In this document: one piece after another, positions 15,901 through 24,315 of the stretch
Numbering within the stretch: the stretch's first letter is position 1
How the letters are laid out: the number at the start of each line of letters is the position of its first letter
Assembly (NCBI RefSeq): GCF_046244365.1
Contig: NZ_CP176395.1
Span: 5,208,001-5,272,000 of the forward strand
Origin: Paenibacillus_V sp046244365
GTDB lineage: Bacteria; Bacillota; Bacilli; Paenibacillales; NBRC-103111
DNA length: 64,000 nt
Direction of reading: 5' to 3'
Notes under the pieces: generated by a model
Told to the model about the DNA's origin: nothing
The model's input: only the letters and a program-made list of their open reading frames with translations
Database searches by the model: none
Made by a program: the position numbers and the translations under genes

Positions 15901-16107
15901 TTTGGCAGCGGCGTTCGCTTTTACATCGCGGAAAAACTTCTCGACCGATTCGACAGCCGAATTTTCCATGACGCTCATATGGTTGTTGACTTCAATGCCG
16001 GTACGCTTCAAAATCGTAATAATCTCTTTGCTGCTCATGTTCAGCGACTTGGCATATTCATATACGCGAAGCTTATCTTTATTATCCTTGTTGTCTTGTT
16101 TACTCAA
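12991..16107 (-). CDS. infB: Translation initiation factor IF-2 with long repetitive N-terminal region
   Basis: GTPase that brings initiator fMet-tRNA to the 30S subunit and promotes subunit joining. 1038 aa, about 320 longer than B. subtilis IF-2. Order: small IF2_N domain (residues 1-55, KLRVYEYAKSLNMSSKEI); a disordered Gln/Gly/Arg/Ser region (about 65-440) with Tyr-Gly-Gln repeats at about 203-320; a second IF2_N domain near 470-535; the G domain from about 545 with GHVDHGKTT, DTPGHEAF and NKIDKEGA; then domains II-IV ending EAFVMETVER. Start is TTG at 16107, seven bases after GGAGGTG; the GTG at 16134 lies upstream of that site. Followed at six bases by rbfA. Confidence 0.97.
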   Translation of the reverse strand: MSKQDNKDNKDKLRVYEYAKSLNMSSKEIITILKRTGIEVNNHMSVMENSAVESVEKFFRDVKANAAAKRAASDRGGAPAGQSAPSQAKPQQQGQGQPQQRPQGQAQSQRPANAQGSGQERPQASQQEQRQPQQSAQVHAAGQSQQQAQSEPAQSQAQAPQQSQSQSQSSQPQGQRPQGSGQDRPQGNRDQRSGYGGGQGQRREYSGGQGGQGQGQRYSGGQGGQGGQGQRYSGGQGGQGGGQGQRYGSGQGGQGGGQRYSGGQGGQGGGQGQRYGSGQGGQGGQGGGQRYSGGQGGQGGQGQGQRYSGGQGGQGGQGGPRRDFGGGQSQGGGQGGFQRRPDQNRPAGGAGGARPAMGGSAAQSSQPQRQQNNRFDSSRPENRGPNRSTRPTFVPSAQVGDHDDVTIGKTQRKTKPTQTRFDDNKSKGGQGKNRYGAKGRQQQTQVRKEKVDNTPKKVIVRDKTMTVGEVAKLLHKDVSEVIKKLLLMGVMATINQEVDIDTIQLIATEFGVEEVEVKLPVDEENFELIEEKDEEADLIERPPVVTIMGHVDHGKTTLLDAIRSTNVTAGEAGGITQHIGAYQVEINGKKITFLDTPGHEAFTSMRARGAQVTDITIIVVAADDGVMPQTVEAINHAKAANVPIIIAVNKIDKEGANPDRIKQELTEYELVPEEWGGDTIFVNLSAKQRTNLEQLLEMILLVSEVQELKANPNKRARGTVIEAELDKGKGPVARVLIQHGTLRVGDSFVAGVNFGRVRAMVNDKGKKLKEAPPSTPVEITGLTEVPQAGDPFMVYEDERKAREVAEMRSITLRQSEMGANSRVTLEDLYKNIKEGEIKDLNVIIKADVQGSVEALKGSLAKIEVEGARVKIIHMGAGAITESDIILASASNAIIIGFNVRPEPRVTEIAEQEKVDIRLHRVIYSVIEEIEAAMKGMLDPVYKENIIGHAEIRNTFKVTKVGVIAGCMVIDGKIQRNAEARLIRGGIVVYEGKLDSLKRFKDDAKEVAQGYECGITLERFNDLKEGDIIEAFVMETVER
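15148..15503 (-). repeat. Tandem coding repeat inside infB (Y-S/G-G-Q-G-G-Q units)
   Basis: Eight consecutive units of 13-16 residues, each starting YSGGQGGQ or YGSGQGGQ and, except the last, ending QR. The underlying DNA is a degenerate 39-48 bp repeat rich in CCGCC, TTGACC and TTGGCC on the plus strand. The unit length varies by whole codons, as expected from slippage or unequal crossing-over under frame selection. Confidence 0.85.
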
Positions 16108-16242
16108 ATTGTTCCACCTCCGAAGATTTTCCACACACTTACATACTTTCCACCGCTCTCATACGCGGCATCGTCCACTTCAAAGAAACACAACGTCTCC
16201 AACCTGCAGCGTCCGCTCGCATAACCGACTCCGCCCCCCGCT

Positions 16243-16560
16243 TCACTCGGTATTATCGTGAATCCGGCTACCGATCAGCTTGGCAAAGCCAGCATCGGTA
16301 ACCGCCATGACGACGCGCTCGGGTTTGCCTAAGCTCGCCCCCAGCTCGTTCCGGCTGCCATATACGATTAGCGGCACTTCATAAAACGAACATTTATCCG
16401 AGATCTTCTTGCGTGTGTTATCCGATGCGTCCTCAGCCACGACGACCAGCTTCGCCTCTCCCGATCTTACCGCGTCAAGCACGCTTTCGTCGCCGGTCAC
16501 GACTTTCCCGGCGCGCATGGCCAGCCCAAGATTCGAGAACACCTTATTCTTCATCATCAT
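16243..16560 (-). CDS. ylxQ: L7Ae-family ribosomal protein YlxQ
   Basis: Small RNA-binding protein of the L7Ae/L30e fold. The B. subtilis YlxQ family is found on ribosomes and can bind kink-turn RNA. About 105 aa with LGLAMRAGKVVTGDESVL and LVVVAEDASDNTRKKI, the L7Ae signature, then VPLIVYGSRNELGASLGKPERVV. Three ATGs in a row (16560, 16557, 16554) make the exact start uncertain. It overlaps the end of ylxR out of frame by 11-17 bases and precedes infB by 135 bp. Confidence 0.93.
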   Translation of the reverse strand: MMMKNKVFSNLGLAMRAGKVVTGDESVLDAVRSGEAKLVVVAEDASDNTRKKISDKCSFYEVPLIVYGSRNELGASLGKPERVVMAVTDAGFAKLIGSRIHDNTE

Positions 16561-16858
16561 TCTCCGATTCTTTGGCCGCTAAAAATTCGTCTTCCACCTT
16601 AACGAAATCGTTAGCGAGCTGATCGTAAATGTCATTACTGACGGTTTGCTTCAAGGCCCGATCCAGCGCCTTGCTTTTTTTGGCGAGCTTAAAACAGGAT
16701 ACCTTGCCGCACAAATAAGCGCCGCGACCCGATTTTTTGCCGCTCAAATCGATCAAAATTTGCTCATCCGGCGTCCGGACGACTCTGATCAATTCTTTTT
16801 TAGGCATCATTTCCTGACAAGCTACACATTTGCGAAGCGGTACTTTTTTCGTTCTCAT
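16544..16858 (-). CDS. ylxR: YlxR-family nucleic-acid-binding protein (RnpM)
   Basis: 104 aa protein of the YlxR (DUF448) family, recently described in B. subtilis as a modulator of RNase P (RnpM). Landmarks: PLRKCVACQEMMPKKEL, with the CxxC pair, then KKSGRGAYLCGKVSCF, the G-R-G-A-Y-x-C motif. The C-terminal tail is unusually acidic (EDEFLAAKESENDDEE). It sits between nusA and ylxQ in the usual order. The stop lies within the start of ylxQ. Confidence 0.94.
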   Translation of the reverse strand: MRTKKVPLRKCVACQEMMPKKELIRVVRTPDEQILIDLSGKKSGRGAYLCGKVSCFKLAKKSKALDRALKQTVSNDIYDQLANDFVKVEDEFLAAKESENDDEE

Positions 16859-16974
16859 CGCTCTATCACCAATCCTGTTAAGGCCGCAAGCAAAGCTTGT
16901 CGGTCAACGGCATTTTTCAAAACGTGTACGAACGGGCGCTTCTCCCGCACTTACAAGACTTTGATTCGATACGT

Positions 16975-18072
16975 TCAGTCGATGCTGACCGAATCCTGGC
17001 GCATCTCTTCAGATGTATCTTTTGGCCTTCCGAATTCTTGCTCGGCCTGCGTTTCGCTCTTGATGTCGATCTTCCAGCCGGTCAACTTCGCCGCGAGACG
17101 GGCATTTTGGCCTTTAATGCCGATTGCAAGCGAAAGCTGATAATCGGGAACGATGACGCGGCACATTTTCTCCGATTCGAACACGTTCACTTCGAGCACT
17201 TTGGACGGACTCAGCGCATTCGCCACATATTCCTCGACGCTTTCGGACCATCGGACGATATCGATTTTCTCGCCCTTCAGCTCCGATACGATCGTTTGCA
17301 CGCGCAATCCCTTCTGCCCTACGCACGAGCCGACCGGATCTACTTCGGCGTTGCGGGAATGAACCGCGATTTTGGAACGGAACCCCGCCTCGCGGGCTAC
17401 GGAACGAATTTCGACCACACCGTCGAAAATTTCCGGAACCTCGAGCTCGAACAACCTTTTCAACAAGCCGGGATGTGTCCGCGACAAAATGATTTGCGGC
17501 CCTTTCGGGGTATTATCAACCTTAGTAATGTATGCCTTGATGCGGTCTGCGTGCTTGAATTTCTCGGTAGGCATCAGTTCCGCCAGAGGAAGTACCGCCT
17601 CTACTTTGCCGAGATCGACATAGACGTTACGCGTATCTTGACGCTGTACGATACCTGTTACGATGTCTTCTTCTTTCTCGATAAAGGCATTGTAGATCAG
17701 TCCCCGCTCCGCCTCGCGAATGCGCTGCGTAACGACCTGCTTGGCGGTTTGAGCCGCAATACGTCCGAAGTCCCGCGGCGTCACCTCGATCTCGACGATA
17801 TCGTCGAGCTGATAATTCAAGTTGATTTCGCGCGCTGCGTCGATCGAAATTTCCAAACGCGGATCAAGCACCTCGTCGACGACATTTTTACGCGCATACA
17901 CCTTGATAACACCGGTATGACGGTTTACATCGACCCGTACGTTTTGCGCCGTGTTGAAATTTCTTTTGTAGCTGGAAATGAGTGCCGCCTCGATCGCTTC
18001 AATCAAAATATCCTTGCTAATCCCTTTGGTTGATTCAATCTCATGCAACGCATCTATAAAATCAGTGTTCAT
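16975..18072 (-). CDS. nusA: Transcription termination/antitermination factor NusA
   Basis: Binds RNA polymerase and nascent RNA and modulates pausing, intrinsic termination and rRNA antitermination. 365 aa, the short Firmicutes form without the C-terminal acidic repeats of enterobacteria. N-terminal polymerase-binding domain (residues 1-125), S1 domain (GIVQRQDTRNVYVDLGKVEA) near 135-200, KH1 around 230-300 (VGSCVGQKGLRVQTI), and KH2 around 305-345 (LSLAIGIKGQNARLAAKLTG). GGGGGAGC lies before ATG 18072. Downstream of rimP by 117 bp. Confidence 0.98.
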   Translation of the reverse strand: MNTDFIDALHEIESTKGISKDILIEAIEAALISSYKRNFNTAQNVRVDVNRHTGVIKVYARKNVVDEVLDPRLEISIDAAREINLNYQLDDIVEIEVTPRDFGRIAAQTAKQVVTQRIREAERGLIYNAFIEKEEDIVTGIVQRQDTRNVYVDLGKVEAVLPLAELMPTEKFKHADRIKAYITKVDNTPKGPQIILSRTHPGLLKRLFELEVPEIFDGVVEIRSVAREAGFRSKIAVHSRNAEVDPVGSCVGQKGLRVQTIVSELKGEKIDIVRWSESVEEYVANALSPSKVLEVNVFESEKMCRVIVPDYQLSLAIGIKGQNARLAAKLTGWKIDIKSETQAEQEFGRPKDTSEEMRQDSVSID

Positions 18073-18189
18073 TTGCCTGAAGCTCCCCCTTTCAATTAGT
18101 AAACATCGATTCTTAAGGAAATGATGCGAACGGTTCCGTTTGTCGATGCAAACGAAACCGCCCTGTACTGCCTGCAGCTGTCATGGTGC

Positions 18190-18648
18190 TTAGAATACGA
18201 TTGCCAGTCTGGCGCTTGCTACCTTCTCGGCCGGCAGTTCCACTTGCTTCTTGCCGATTTGGATCGAAAGCTTCTCTTCGTCGTATGCAAGCAGCTTGCC
18301 CTCGAATTCCTTCAGACCGCCAACCGGCTCGTATGTAGTGACGAACACATGTTTGTCGACCGCCTTCCGGTAATCCTCCGGCTTACGAAGCGGACGTTCC
18401 GCTCCCGGCGAAGACACTTCGAGAAAGTAAGCATTCGGAATCGGATCCTCTTCGTCCAGCTTGCCGCTAAGAAACTCGCTGACCCGCCCGCAATCGTCGA
18501 TATCGATCCCGCCTTCTTTATCCACATATACGCGAAGAAACCAATTGCTTCCTTCCTTCACATATTCAATGTCGACAAGCTCGAAGCCGCTCTCTTCCAG
18601 AAACGGTACAAGCATCGGCTCCACTAAAGCTTTTACCTGCGAACTCAT
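18190..18648 (-). CDS. rimP: Ribosome maturation factor RimP
   Basis: Needed for 30S maturation. 152 aa, two small domains: VEPMLVPFLEESGFELVDIEYVKEG (N-terminal alpha/beta) and the SH3-like C-terminal part. The conserved LEVSSPGAERPLRKPEDY segment is complete. Start ATG 18648 (MSSQVKALVEP) follows AGAAAGGGGGC; an in-frame start further upstream (18732) would run into the leader hairpin. It opens the rimP-nusA-infB operon. Confidence 0.96.
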   Translation of the reverse strand: MSSQVKALVEPMLVPFLEESGFELVDIEYVKEGSNWFLRVYVDKEGGIDIDDCGRVSEFLSGKLDEEDPIPNAYFLEVSSPGAERPLRKPEDYRKAVDKHVFVTTYEPVGGLKEFEGKLLAYDEEKLSIQIGKKQVELPAEKVASARLAIVF

Positions 18649-18713
18649 GATATTGCCCCCTTTCTGTCTTACTTCCGACCGTCCATAACCGCAAACAGCC
18701 CAATACAAAATGT

Positions 18714-18736
18714 AAAGAGTGGGTTTCCCCACTCTC
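18714..18736 (-). promoter_or_regulatory. rimP leader hairpin, possible attenuator
   Basis: Minus strand AGAGTGGGGAAACCCACTCT, an eight-pair stem with a four-base loop, followed by TTACATTTTG. It lies about 36 bases downstream of the -10 box and about 65 bases before the rimP start. It resembles a weak intrinsic terminator, so attenuation or 5' mRNA protection are both possible. No switch partner is clear to me. Confidence 0.6.
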
Positions 18737-18771
18737 GGATACGCACACCTATCAAGATGATTACCAAAAAT

Positions 18772-18801
18772 ATTATAGCATAGTCATTTAAACAAATACA
18801 A
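18772..18801 (-). promoter_or_regulatory. Sigma-A promoter of the rimP-nusA-infB operon
   Basis: Minus strand TTGTAT (18801-18796), 18 bases, TATAAT (18777-18772), with ATGC before the -10 giving an extended -10. A perfect -10 box in an AT-rich patch between the kinase-like gene and rimP. Confidence 0.75.
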
Positions 18802-18874
18802 TAGGCCATGAAAACAAAATGAAAGCGCAAAACCGCTTAACGAATAGCCTTTATGCCTGGTGTGCAAGGCGTAG

Positions 18875-19687
18875 TTAAAGCTCCTCGCTCAGTATTGACC
18901 TGATCCGAGCGACCAGCAGCCGCTTCTCCAGATCCGGTACCCCTTCGACCAATCTGGCTGCGGCCACAGGAAGTTCCCACTCTTCGATCCGCCCTTGAGA
19001 AACGCCAGTCAGCAGAATATAGGAATCCAGATACGCTTCATTAAGCTTCTTTCTTAGCTCTTCAAAACGAAGCCTCCCGGGCTCGGGTATTTCGGGAGGC
19101 AAGACGGCGTGCATAAGCATCATCCGGGTTCGCATAACATCGGCCAGCGGATTGCCGGAAACGCCGCTGCTCCAATCAATGACAACTGCCCCATTATCAC
19201 TCAGCAAAATATTGCCCGGATGAAAATCGCCATGACAGACGAAGGAGCCATCCGGCAATTGATTGAGCTTAGCGGCTATTTCCGTCTTCTCTTCTTCCGT
19301 CAACAGAGGCGCATGGCGGATCGCCCGTTCGAGTGCGGGCCTTTGAACCGGCAATCCGGATACCTGGTCCTGCCTATGCATTGCCGCATGCAAGCCGGCC
19401 ATAAGACGTCCGTGTTCCTCCGCTTGTTCGGGATCGCAAAACAATCGTTCCATCATGCTGGGAGCGCCGACTCGCTCATAAACAACCCCAAACCTTCCAT
19501 CCACTTCAACCATACCGTACACCTTAGGTACCGGCAGTCCGCCTGCAGCCACCGCACGGCTAACAGACCACTCATGCTCCGCGTAGGCTTTGGGCATAAA
19601 GCTCCGAAACAGTTTAGTAACCGTGCCTTCGTCCCGAGCATAAACTTCCGCCGTATTGCCTTCGCCGATTTTGTTTCCGAGCGGCAT
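18875..19687 (-). CDS. Aminoglycoside phosphotransferase/choline kinase-fold protein, substrate unknown
   Basis: Small-molecule kinase of the APH family, 270 aa. Seen: a short glycine-rich start (GNKIGEGNTAEVY), catalytic loop CHGDFHPGNILL near residue 167 with the essential Asp and Asn, and metal-binding VIDWSSG near 189. All catalytic residues are kept, so it is probably active. The substrate cannot be told: relatives phosphorylate antibiotics, choline, sugars or amino acids. GGAGG precedes the ATG by eight bases. It lies between polC and rimP, where B. subtilis has no gene; 104 bp separate it from polC and no terminator is evident between them. Confidence 0.85.
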   Translation of the reverse strand: MPLGNKIGEGNTAEVYARDEGTVTKLFRSFMPKAYAEHEWSVSRAVAAGGLPVPKVYGMVEVDGRFGVVYERVGAPSMMERLFCDPEQAEEHGRLMAGLHAAMHRQDQVSGLPVQRPALERAIRHAPLLTEEEKTEIAAKLNQLPDGSFVCHGDFHPGNILLSDNGAVVIDWSSGVSGNPLADVMRTRMMLMHAVLPPEIPEPGRLRFEELRKKLNEAYLDSYILLTGVSQGRIEEWELPVAAARLVEGVPDLEKRLLVARIRSILSEEL

Positions 19688-19791
19688 GTGCGAAACCTCC
19701 TGCAGGTGACCAAATTCAAGAATTCAATTGTGTTTCGTCTCCTCAAGCTAACCTTTGCACCACTACTCCATTCCAGAGCACCGGAACGCTT

Positions 19792-22700
19792 TTAGAATAA
19801 CGACAACTGGTTCGACTCCGGCAATCCCCTAAAGCAGCCCATCCCGTTCAAAATTTCCACGATCGTTTTCGATGCTTTCGACCTCTGCTGGAAGTCCTCA
19901 ATCGACAGGAAGTCGCCGTCGTCCTTGGCGGCGGCAATCTGCTTGGCGGCATTGTCGCCGATCCCTTGAATCGCCGAGAACGGCGGGAGGAGCGAATCGC
20001 CTTCCAGCAAAAACTTGCTCGCATGCGATTTGTACAGGTTGATCGGTTTGAAAGTAAATCCCCGGGCCGTCATTTCCAGCGCCATTTCCAAAATCGAAAT
20101 CATACCCTTTTCCTTTGTGGTGGCCTGGAAGCCCTTCTCCTCGATCTCGATCAGTTTACGCAAGATCGCATCGTACCCTTGGCAGAACAGCTCCACATCG
20201 AAATCGGACGCGCGGACGGTAAAGTAAGTAGCGTAGTACTGGAGCGGGTAATACACCTTGAAGAAGGCGGTACGGACGGCAGAAATGACATAAGCCGAAG
20301 CATGCGCGCGCGGAAACATGTATTCGATCCGCTCGCAGGACTCGATGTACCAGGCAGGCACATTATGCTTCTTCATATCGTCCTTCCACTCCGGCGTGAG
20401 CCCCTTCCCTTTCCGTACGCTCTCGGTAATTTTGAACGCAAGTCCGGCATCCATGCCCGCCTTATAAATCAGGAAAAGCATGATGTCATCCCGGCAGCCG
20501 ATAACGGTTTTGATCGTACACGTGCCTTTGCGGATTAGCTCCTGCGCATTGCCTAGCCAAACGCCTGTACCATGGGACAATCCTGAAATTTGCAGAAGGT
20601 CGGCGAACGTTTGCGGCTTCGTTTCCTCGAGCATTTGGCGTACGAATTTCGTTCCCATCTCGGGCACACCGTAGGTTGCAACAGGTGTCCGGATTTGCTC
20701 CGGCGATACGCCAAGCGCATCGGTCGAGCTGAAAATGCTCATCGTCTTCGCATCGTTCATCGGAATCGTGGTCGGATCGAGATCCGTCAAGTCCTGCAGC
20801 ATACGCATCATCGTCGGATCGTCGTGTCCGAGTATATCGAGCTTGAGCAGGTTCTCGTCGAAGGCATGGTAATCGAAATGGGTCGTTTTCCACTCCGAGC
20901 TCTGGTCGTCCGCAGGGAATTGCACCGGCGTGATGTCTTCCACATCGATATAATCCGGCACGACAACGATACCGCCGGGATGCTGTCCCGTACTGCGCTT
21001 AACGCCGGTACAGCCTAGAGCCAGCCGGTTCACTTCGGCCATCCGCCAGCTCTTGCCCTTCTCTTCCTCGAACTTTTTAACGAAGCCGAACGCCGTTTTC
21101 TCAGCAACGGTACCGATCGTACCTGCGCGAAACACGCTTTTCTCCCCGAAAAGCACCTTCGTATAGTTATGCGCCTCCGGCTGGTATTCTCCGGAAAAGT
21201 TCAAGTCGATATCGGGAACCTTATCGCCTTTGAAACCAAGGAAGGTTTCAAACGGAATGTCCTGGCCTTCGCCCTTCAGCTTCTCGCCGCAGTTCGGGCA
21301 CACCTTATTGACAAGATCGAAACCGGAGCCAATGCTGCCGTCCGTGAAAAACTCGCTGTATTGACACGATAAGCACAAATAATGCGGCGGAAGCGGATTA
21401 ACCTCGGAAATGCCCAGCATCGTCGCAACGAAAGAAGAGCCGACCGATCCCCGCGAGCCGACAAGATAACCGTCCGCGTTCGATTTTTTAACCAGCTTTT
21501 CCGAAATGAGATAGTTGGCGGAGAACCCGAATTGGATAATCGGTTTCAGCTCTTTCTCCAACCGCGCGACGATCAGCTCAGGCAGTGGCTCGCCGTACAT
21601 GCTGACCGCGGTTTTGTAGCAGGTGTCGCGAATCTCTTCATCCGCTCCTTCGAAGATCGGCGAGAACAGGCCATTGTCCGTCGGCCCGCCCTTCTTAGGG
21701 AACAGCTGAATCTCTTCGAACTGGTCGGCAAGATCATTCGTGTTTTTGACAACCACTTCGAACGCCTTCGTCTCGCCCAGAAACTTAAACTCGCGCAGCA
21801 TTTCGTCCGTCGTACGGAAATGGACGTCAGGCTTGCGTTGATCCTTGAGCGGACTGAAGCCCGTAATTCCATGAATCGTAATGTCCCGGTGCAATTTCTC
21901 GTGCGGGTGCAAATAATGCACATTGCCCGTAGCGATGACCATTTTATTCTGTTTGTAGGCGATATCGCATACGCGGTTCAGCGCTTGCTTGATTTCCTCT
22001 TCGCTGCCCACAAGCCCCTTCTCCACCAAATGCATATACAGATCGACCGGCTGGATTTCGAGTACGTCGTAGAAATCGGCTACCTGCTCGGCTTCCTCCA
22101 TCGACTTATTCAGCACCGCTTCAAAAAACTCGCCCTTCTCGCAGCCCGAAATGACCAGCAAGCCTTCGCGCATCTCGGCAAGCTTGCTTTTGGGGATACA
22201 GGCAACCCGGTGATAATGTTGGGTATGAGACATCGATATGAGTTTGTATAAGTTCTTTTTACCCTCTTGCGTACGAGCATAAATACAGCAATGGAACGGC
22301 CGCGTGTTGCTCAAGTCTTTCCCGACATAGTCGTTCAGTCTGTGAAGCTCCGTAATCCCCCGATCGGAAGCTTCTTTGATCAGATGGAAAAGCACCTGTC
22401 CGAGCGCGATGGAATCGTCGATGGCGCGGTGATGGTTTTCCAGGCTTACTTTGAATTTATCCGACAGCGTATTGAGCCGGTGGTTTTTCATAGACGGGAA
22501 CAGCAGCCTGGCAAGCTCCAGCGTATCGAGAGCGGGATTCGGGCATTCCGGCAGCCCCAATCGTTTCAGGTTCGCTTGAATAAATCCCATATCGAACTTG
22601 GCGTTATGCGCGACAAGCACCGAATCCCCGATAAACTCGATGAACTTCGGCAGCATTACATCCAGTTCGGGAGCGCCTCTAACCATTTCGTCCGTAATAT

Positions 22701-24120
22701 TCGTCAATTGGCTGATATGGTAAGGAATTTTCTCGTGCGGGTCGATAAATGTGGCAAACCGGTCGATTTCCTTGCCGTCCTGCATCTTCACGCCGGCAAG
22801 CTCGATAATTTTGTTGTTGATGACGGACAATCCGGTCGTCTCGACGTCAAAAACGACGTAAGTCGCATCCGCCAATGCCATCTCGCGTTCCTGGAGTACG
22901 ATCGGCACCGCATCGTTCACTACGTTAGCCTCAACGCCGTACAACATTTTAATGCCGTGCTTCTTCGCGGCCTTGCCGGCCTCCGGAAATGATTGAACGC
23001 CGCTGTGATCGGTAATGGCGATCGCCTTATGTCCCCACTTCGCCGCGGTTTTAATATATTGGTCGATCGGCGTCACGGCGTCCATCGTGCTCATGGTCGA
23101 ATGGAGATGGAACTCAACCCGCTTAACCTCCGCAGTATCGGTTCTTTCCTTCGGCGGCATGACTTCCACGACGTCGGACGGTATCATCATGAGCTCTGGC
23201 GGCTGCATGAACCGGTCATATTCGACTTTACCGCGCAGCTTCAGCCACTTGCCGTTGCTGATCAGACTGTATACTTTCACGTCATCCTTCGTTCGCGCGA
23301 AGGCCTTGATCATGATCGAATCCGTATAATCCGTTATACTGAATTGAAAAAGCGTCGAACCGTTCCGCAGTTCTTTCATTTCAAAGCCGAACACCATACC
23401 CTGGATCGTCGTCTTCTTCTCTTCTTCTCTGATGGTCTGGATCGGCACAGGCGGTTCTTTAATCTCGTAACCGATCATCAGCTTCAATTCCGCGTCAGAG
23501 ACCAGCTCGGATTCCGCTTCCTTCTCGATCGATGTGACGATCTCTTGTGTAACGGTCCGTTCTTCCTCAACGATTTTTTGGGCGAACTTCTCGTATTCTT
23601 CGGTACTCGATTCGTTAACCGTCAGCTTCACGTCGAACTCTCGTCCAAAATGCTCCACGTAGAAACGCCGGATCCACTGATCCAGCTGCTTCTTGCGCGC
23701 CAACTCCAGCCCAACGGCATCGAGCAGCTTAAGGGTTAATAGGGAACCCTCCGCATCCACCTTCGCTTTGGACAACCAGCCGTTAAAGGAACCGGCATTT
23801 TGCTGCATCCACTCGATCAGCATTCCCCAATATTGTTCCGCGATTTCCGGGCTTCCAATCGGCTCGCTATAGTGCATCACAAAGCGAATCTCAGCGATAT
23901 GCGCCAGCTTGTCGCGAATCAATCCCGTAAACGAGCGGTATATATCGTGGGGAACGAGCGTTTCGTTCTGTAAATGAAACAGCCATTCGCGATTGGAACG
24001 GCTGACCTCGACTTGTTCGATCGTACAGGCGGCGAAATAGGAATGTATGATTTCAGCCGGTACACTTGCTTGACTGACCAGCATTTCAAAACGGCTGCGC
24101 TTGTCATTTCCGTTGCCCAT
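19792..24120 (-). CDS. polC: DNA polymerase III alpha subunit, PolC type
   Basis: Main replicative polymerase of low-GC Gram-positives, with built-in proofreading. 1442 aa, close to the B. subtilis length. Order: N-terminal domain (1-220); OB fold near 235-310; PHP domain split around the exonuclease, starting about residue 333 (FHLHSTMSTMDAVTP); DEDD exonuclease from about 419 (VVFDVETTGLSVINNKIIEL); zinc motif CLSCQ ... CPNCG near 914-945; catalytic palm with PDIDLNFSGEYQPE near 970; then fingers and C-terminal helix-hairpin-helix. AGGAGGAATTAG precedes the ATG. Confidence 0.99.
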   Translation of the reverse strand: MGNGNDKRSRFEMLVSQASVPAEIIHSYFAACTIEQVEVSRSNREWLFHLQNETLVPHDIYRSFTGLIRDKLAHIAEIRFVMHYSEPIGSPEIAEQYWGMLIEWMQQNAGSFNGWLSKAKVDAEGSLLTLKLLDAVGLELARKKQLDQWIRRFYVEHFGREFDVKLTVNESSTEEYEKFAQKIVEEERTVTQEIVTSIEKEAESELVSDAELKLMIGYEIKEPPVPIQTIREEEKKTTIQGMVFGFEMKELRNGSTLFQFSITDYTDSIMIKAFARTKDDVKVYSLISNGKWLKLRGKVEYDRFMQPPELMMIPSDVVEVMPPKERTDTAEVKRVEFHLHSTMSTMDAVTPIDQYIKTAAKWGHKAIAITDHSGVQSFPEAGKAAKKHGIKMLYGVEANVVNDAVPIVLQEREMALADATYVVFDVETTGLSVINNKIIELAGVKMQDGKEIDRFATFIDPHEKIPYHISQLTNITDEMVRGAPELDVMLPKFIEFIGDSVLVAHNAKFDMGFIQANLKRLGLPECPNPALDTLELARLLFPSMKNHRLNTLSDKFKVSLENHHRAIDDSIALGQVLFHLIKEASDRGITELHRLNDYVGKDLSNTRPFHCCIYARTQEGKKNLYKLISMSHTQHYHRVACIPKSKLAEMREGLLVISGCEKGEFFEAVLNKSMEEAEQVADFYDVLEIQPVDLYMHLVEKGLVGSEEEIKQALNRVCDIAYKQNKMVIATGNVHYLHPHEKLHRDITIHGITGFSPLKDQRKPDVHFRTTDEMLREFKFLGETKAFEVVVKNTNDLADQFEEIQLFPKKGGPTDNGLFSPIFEGADEEIRDTCYKTAVSMYGEPLPELIVARLEKELKPIIQFGFSANYLISEKLVKKSNADGYLVGSRGSVGSSFVATMLGISEVNPLPPHYLCLSCQYSEFFTDGSIGSGFDLVNKVCPNCGEKLKGEGQDIPFETFLGFKGDKVPDIDLNFSGEYQPEAHNYTKVLFGEKSVFRAGTIGTVAEKTAFGFVKKFEEEKGKSWRMAEVNRLALGCTGVKRSTGQHPGGIVVVPDYIDVEDITPVQFPADDQSSEWKTTHFDYHAFDENLLKLDILGHDDPTMMRMLQDLTDLDPTTIPMNDAKTMSIFSSTDALGVSPEQIRTPVATYGVPEMGTKFVRQMLEETKPQTFADLLQISGLSHGTGVWLGNAQELIRKGTCTIKTVIGCRDDIMLFLIYKAGMDAGLAFKITESVRKGKGLTPEWKDDMKKHNVPAWYIESCERIEYMFPRAHASAYVISAVRTAFFKVYYPLQYYATYFTVRASDFDVELFCQGYDAILRKLIEIEEKGFQATTKEKGMISILEMALEMTARGFTFKPINLYKSHASKFLLEGDSLLPPFSAIQGIGDNAAKQIAAAKDDGDFLSIEDFQQRSKASKTIVEILNGMGCFRGLPESNQLSLF

Positions 24121-24256
24121 CTAATTCCTCCTAAAACAAAAGCTATCCTACTATTGTATAAGAGACGTTCGGTTATCTCAATCTTTTTGCTCTCCCAATG
24201 CTTTGATATTTTTGCAAAATAAATAACCGCAGCGAATCTTATCAAGCCATAAGCGG

Positions 24257-24290
24257 CAAAAAAGAGCTGAGGAGAATATCTCCGCAGCCC
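24257..24290 (-). terminator. Rho-independent terminator after proS
   Basis: Minus strand GGGCTGCGGAGA TATT CTCCTCAGCTC with 10-11 pairs and one mismatch, followed by TTTTTT. It separates proS from polC. Confidence 0.9.
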
Positions 24291-24315
24291 TGCGACCGAT
24301 TGTCTATATATTCGT

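Noticed and set aside
15039..15971. Plus-strand Arg/Asp-rich frame over the infB repeats
   Set aside because: Shadow of the same repeat DNA, with no recognisable domain.
12919..16224. Very long open frame on the plus strand opposite infB (about 1100 codons)
   Set aside because: It is the antisense of a GC-rich, highly biased gene. The deduced protein is low complexity (runs of Ala-Leu-Thr) opposite the Gly/Gln repeats and shows no family motif, and infB is unambiguous.
18800..18874. GCCTT/AAGGC pairing after the kinase-like gene as a terminator
   Set aside because: Short stem with a large loop and no clean T-run; too weak to call.
21382..23739. Several plus-strand frames of 240-290 codons opposite polC
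   Set aside because: Arg/His/Phe/Leu-biased products typical of antisense frames; polC motifs on the other strand are complete.
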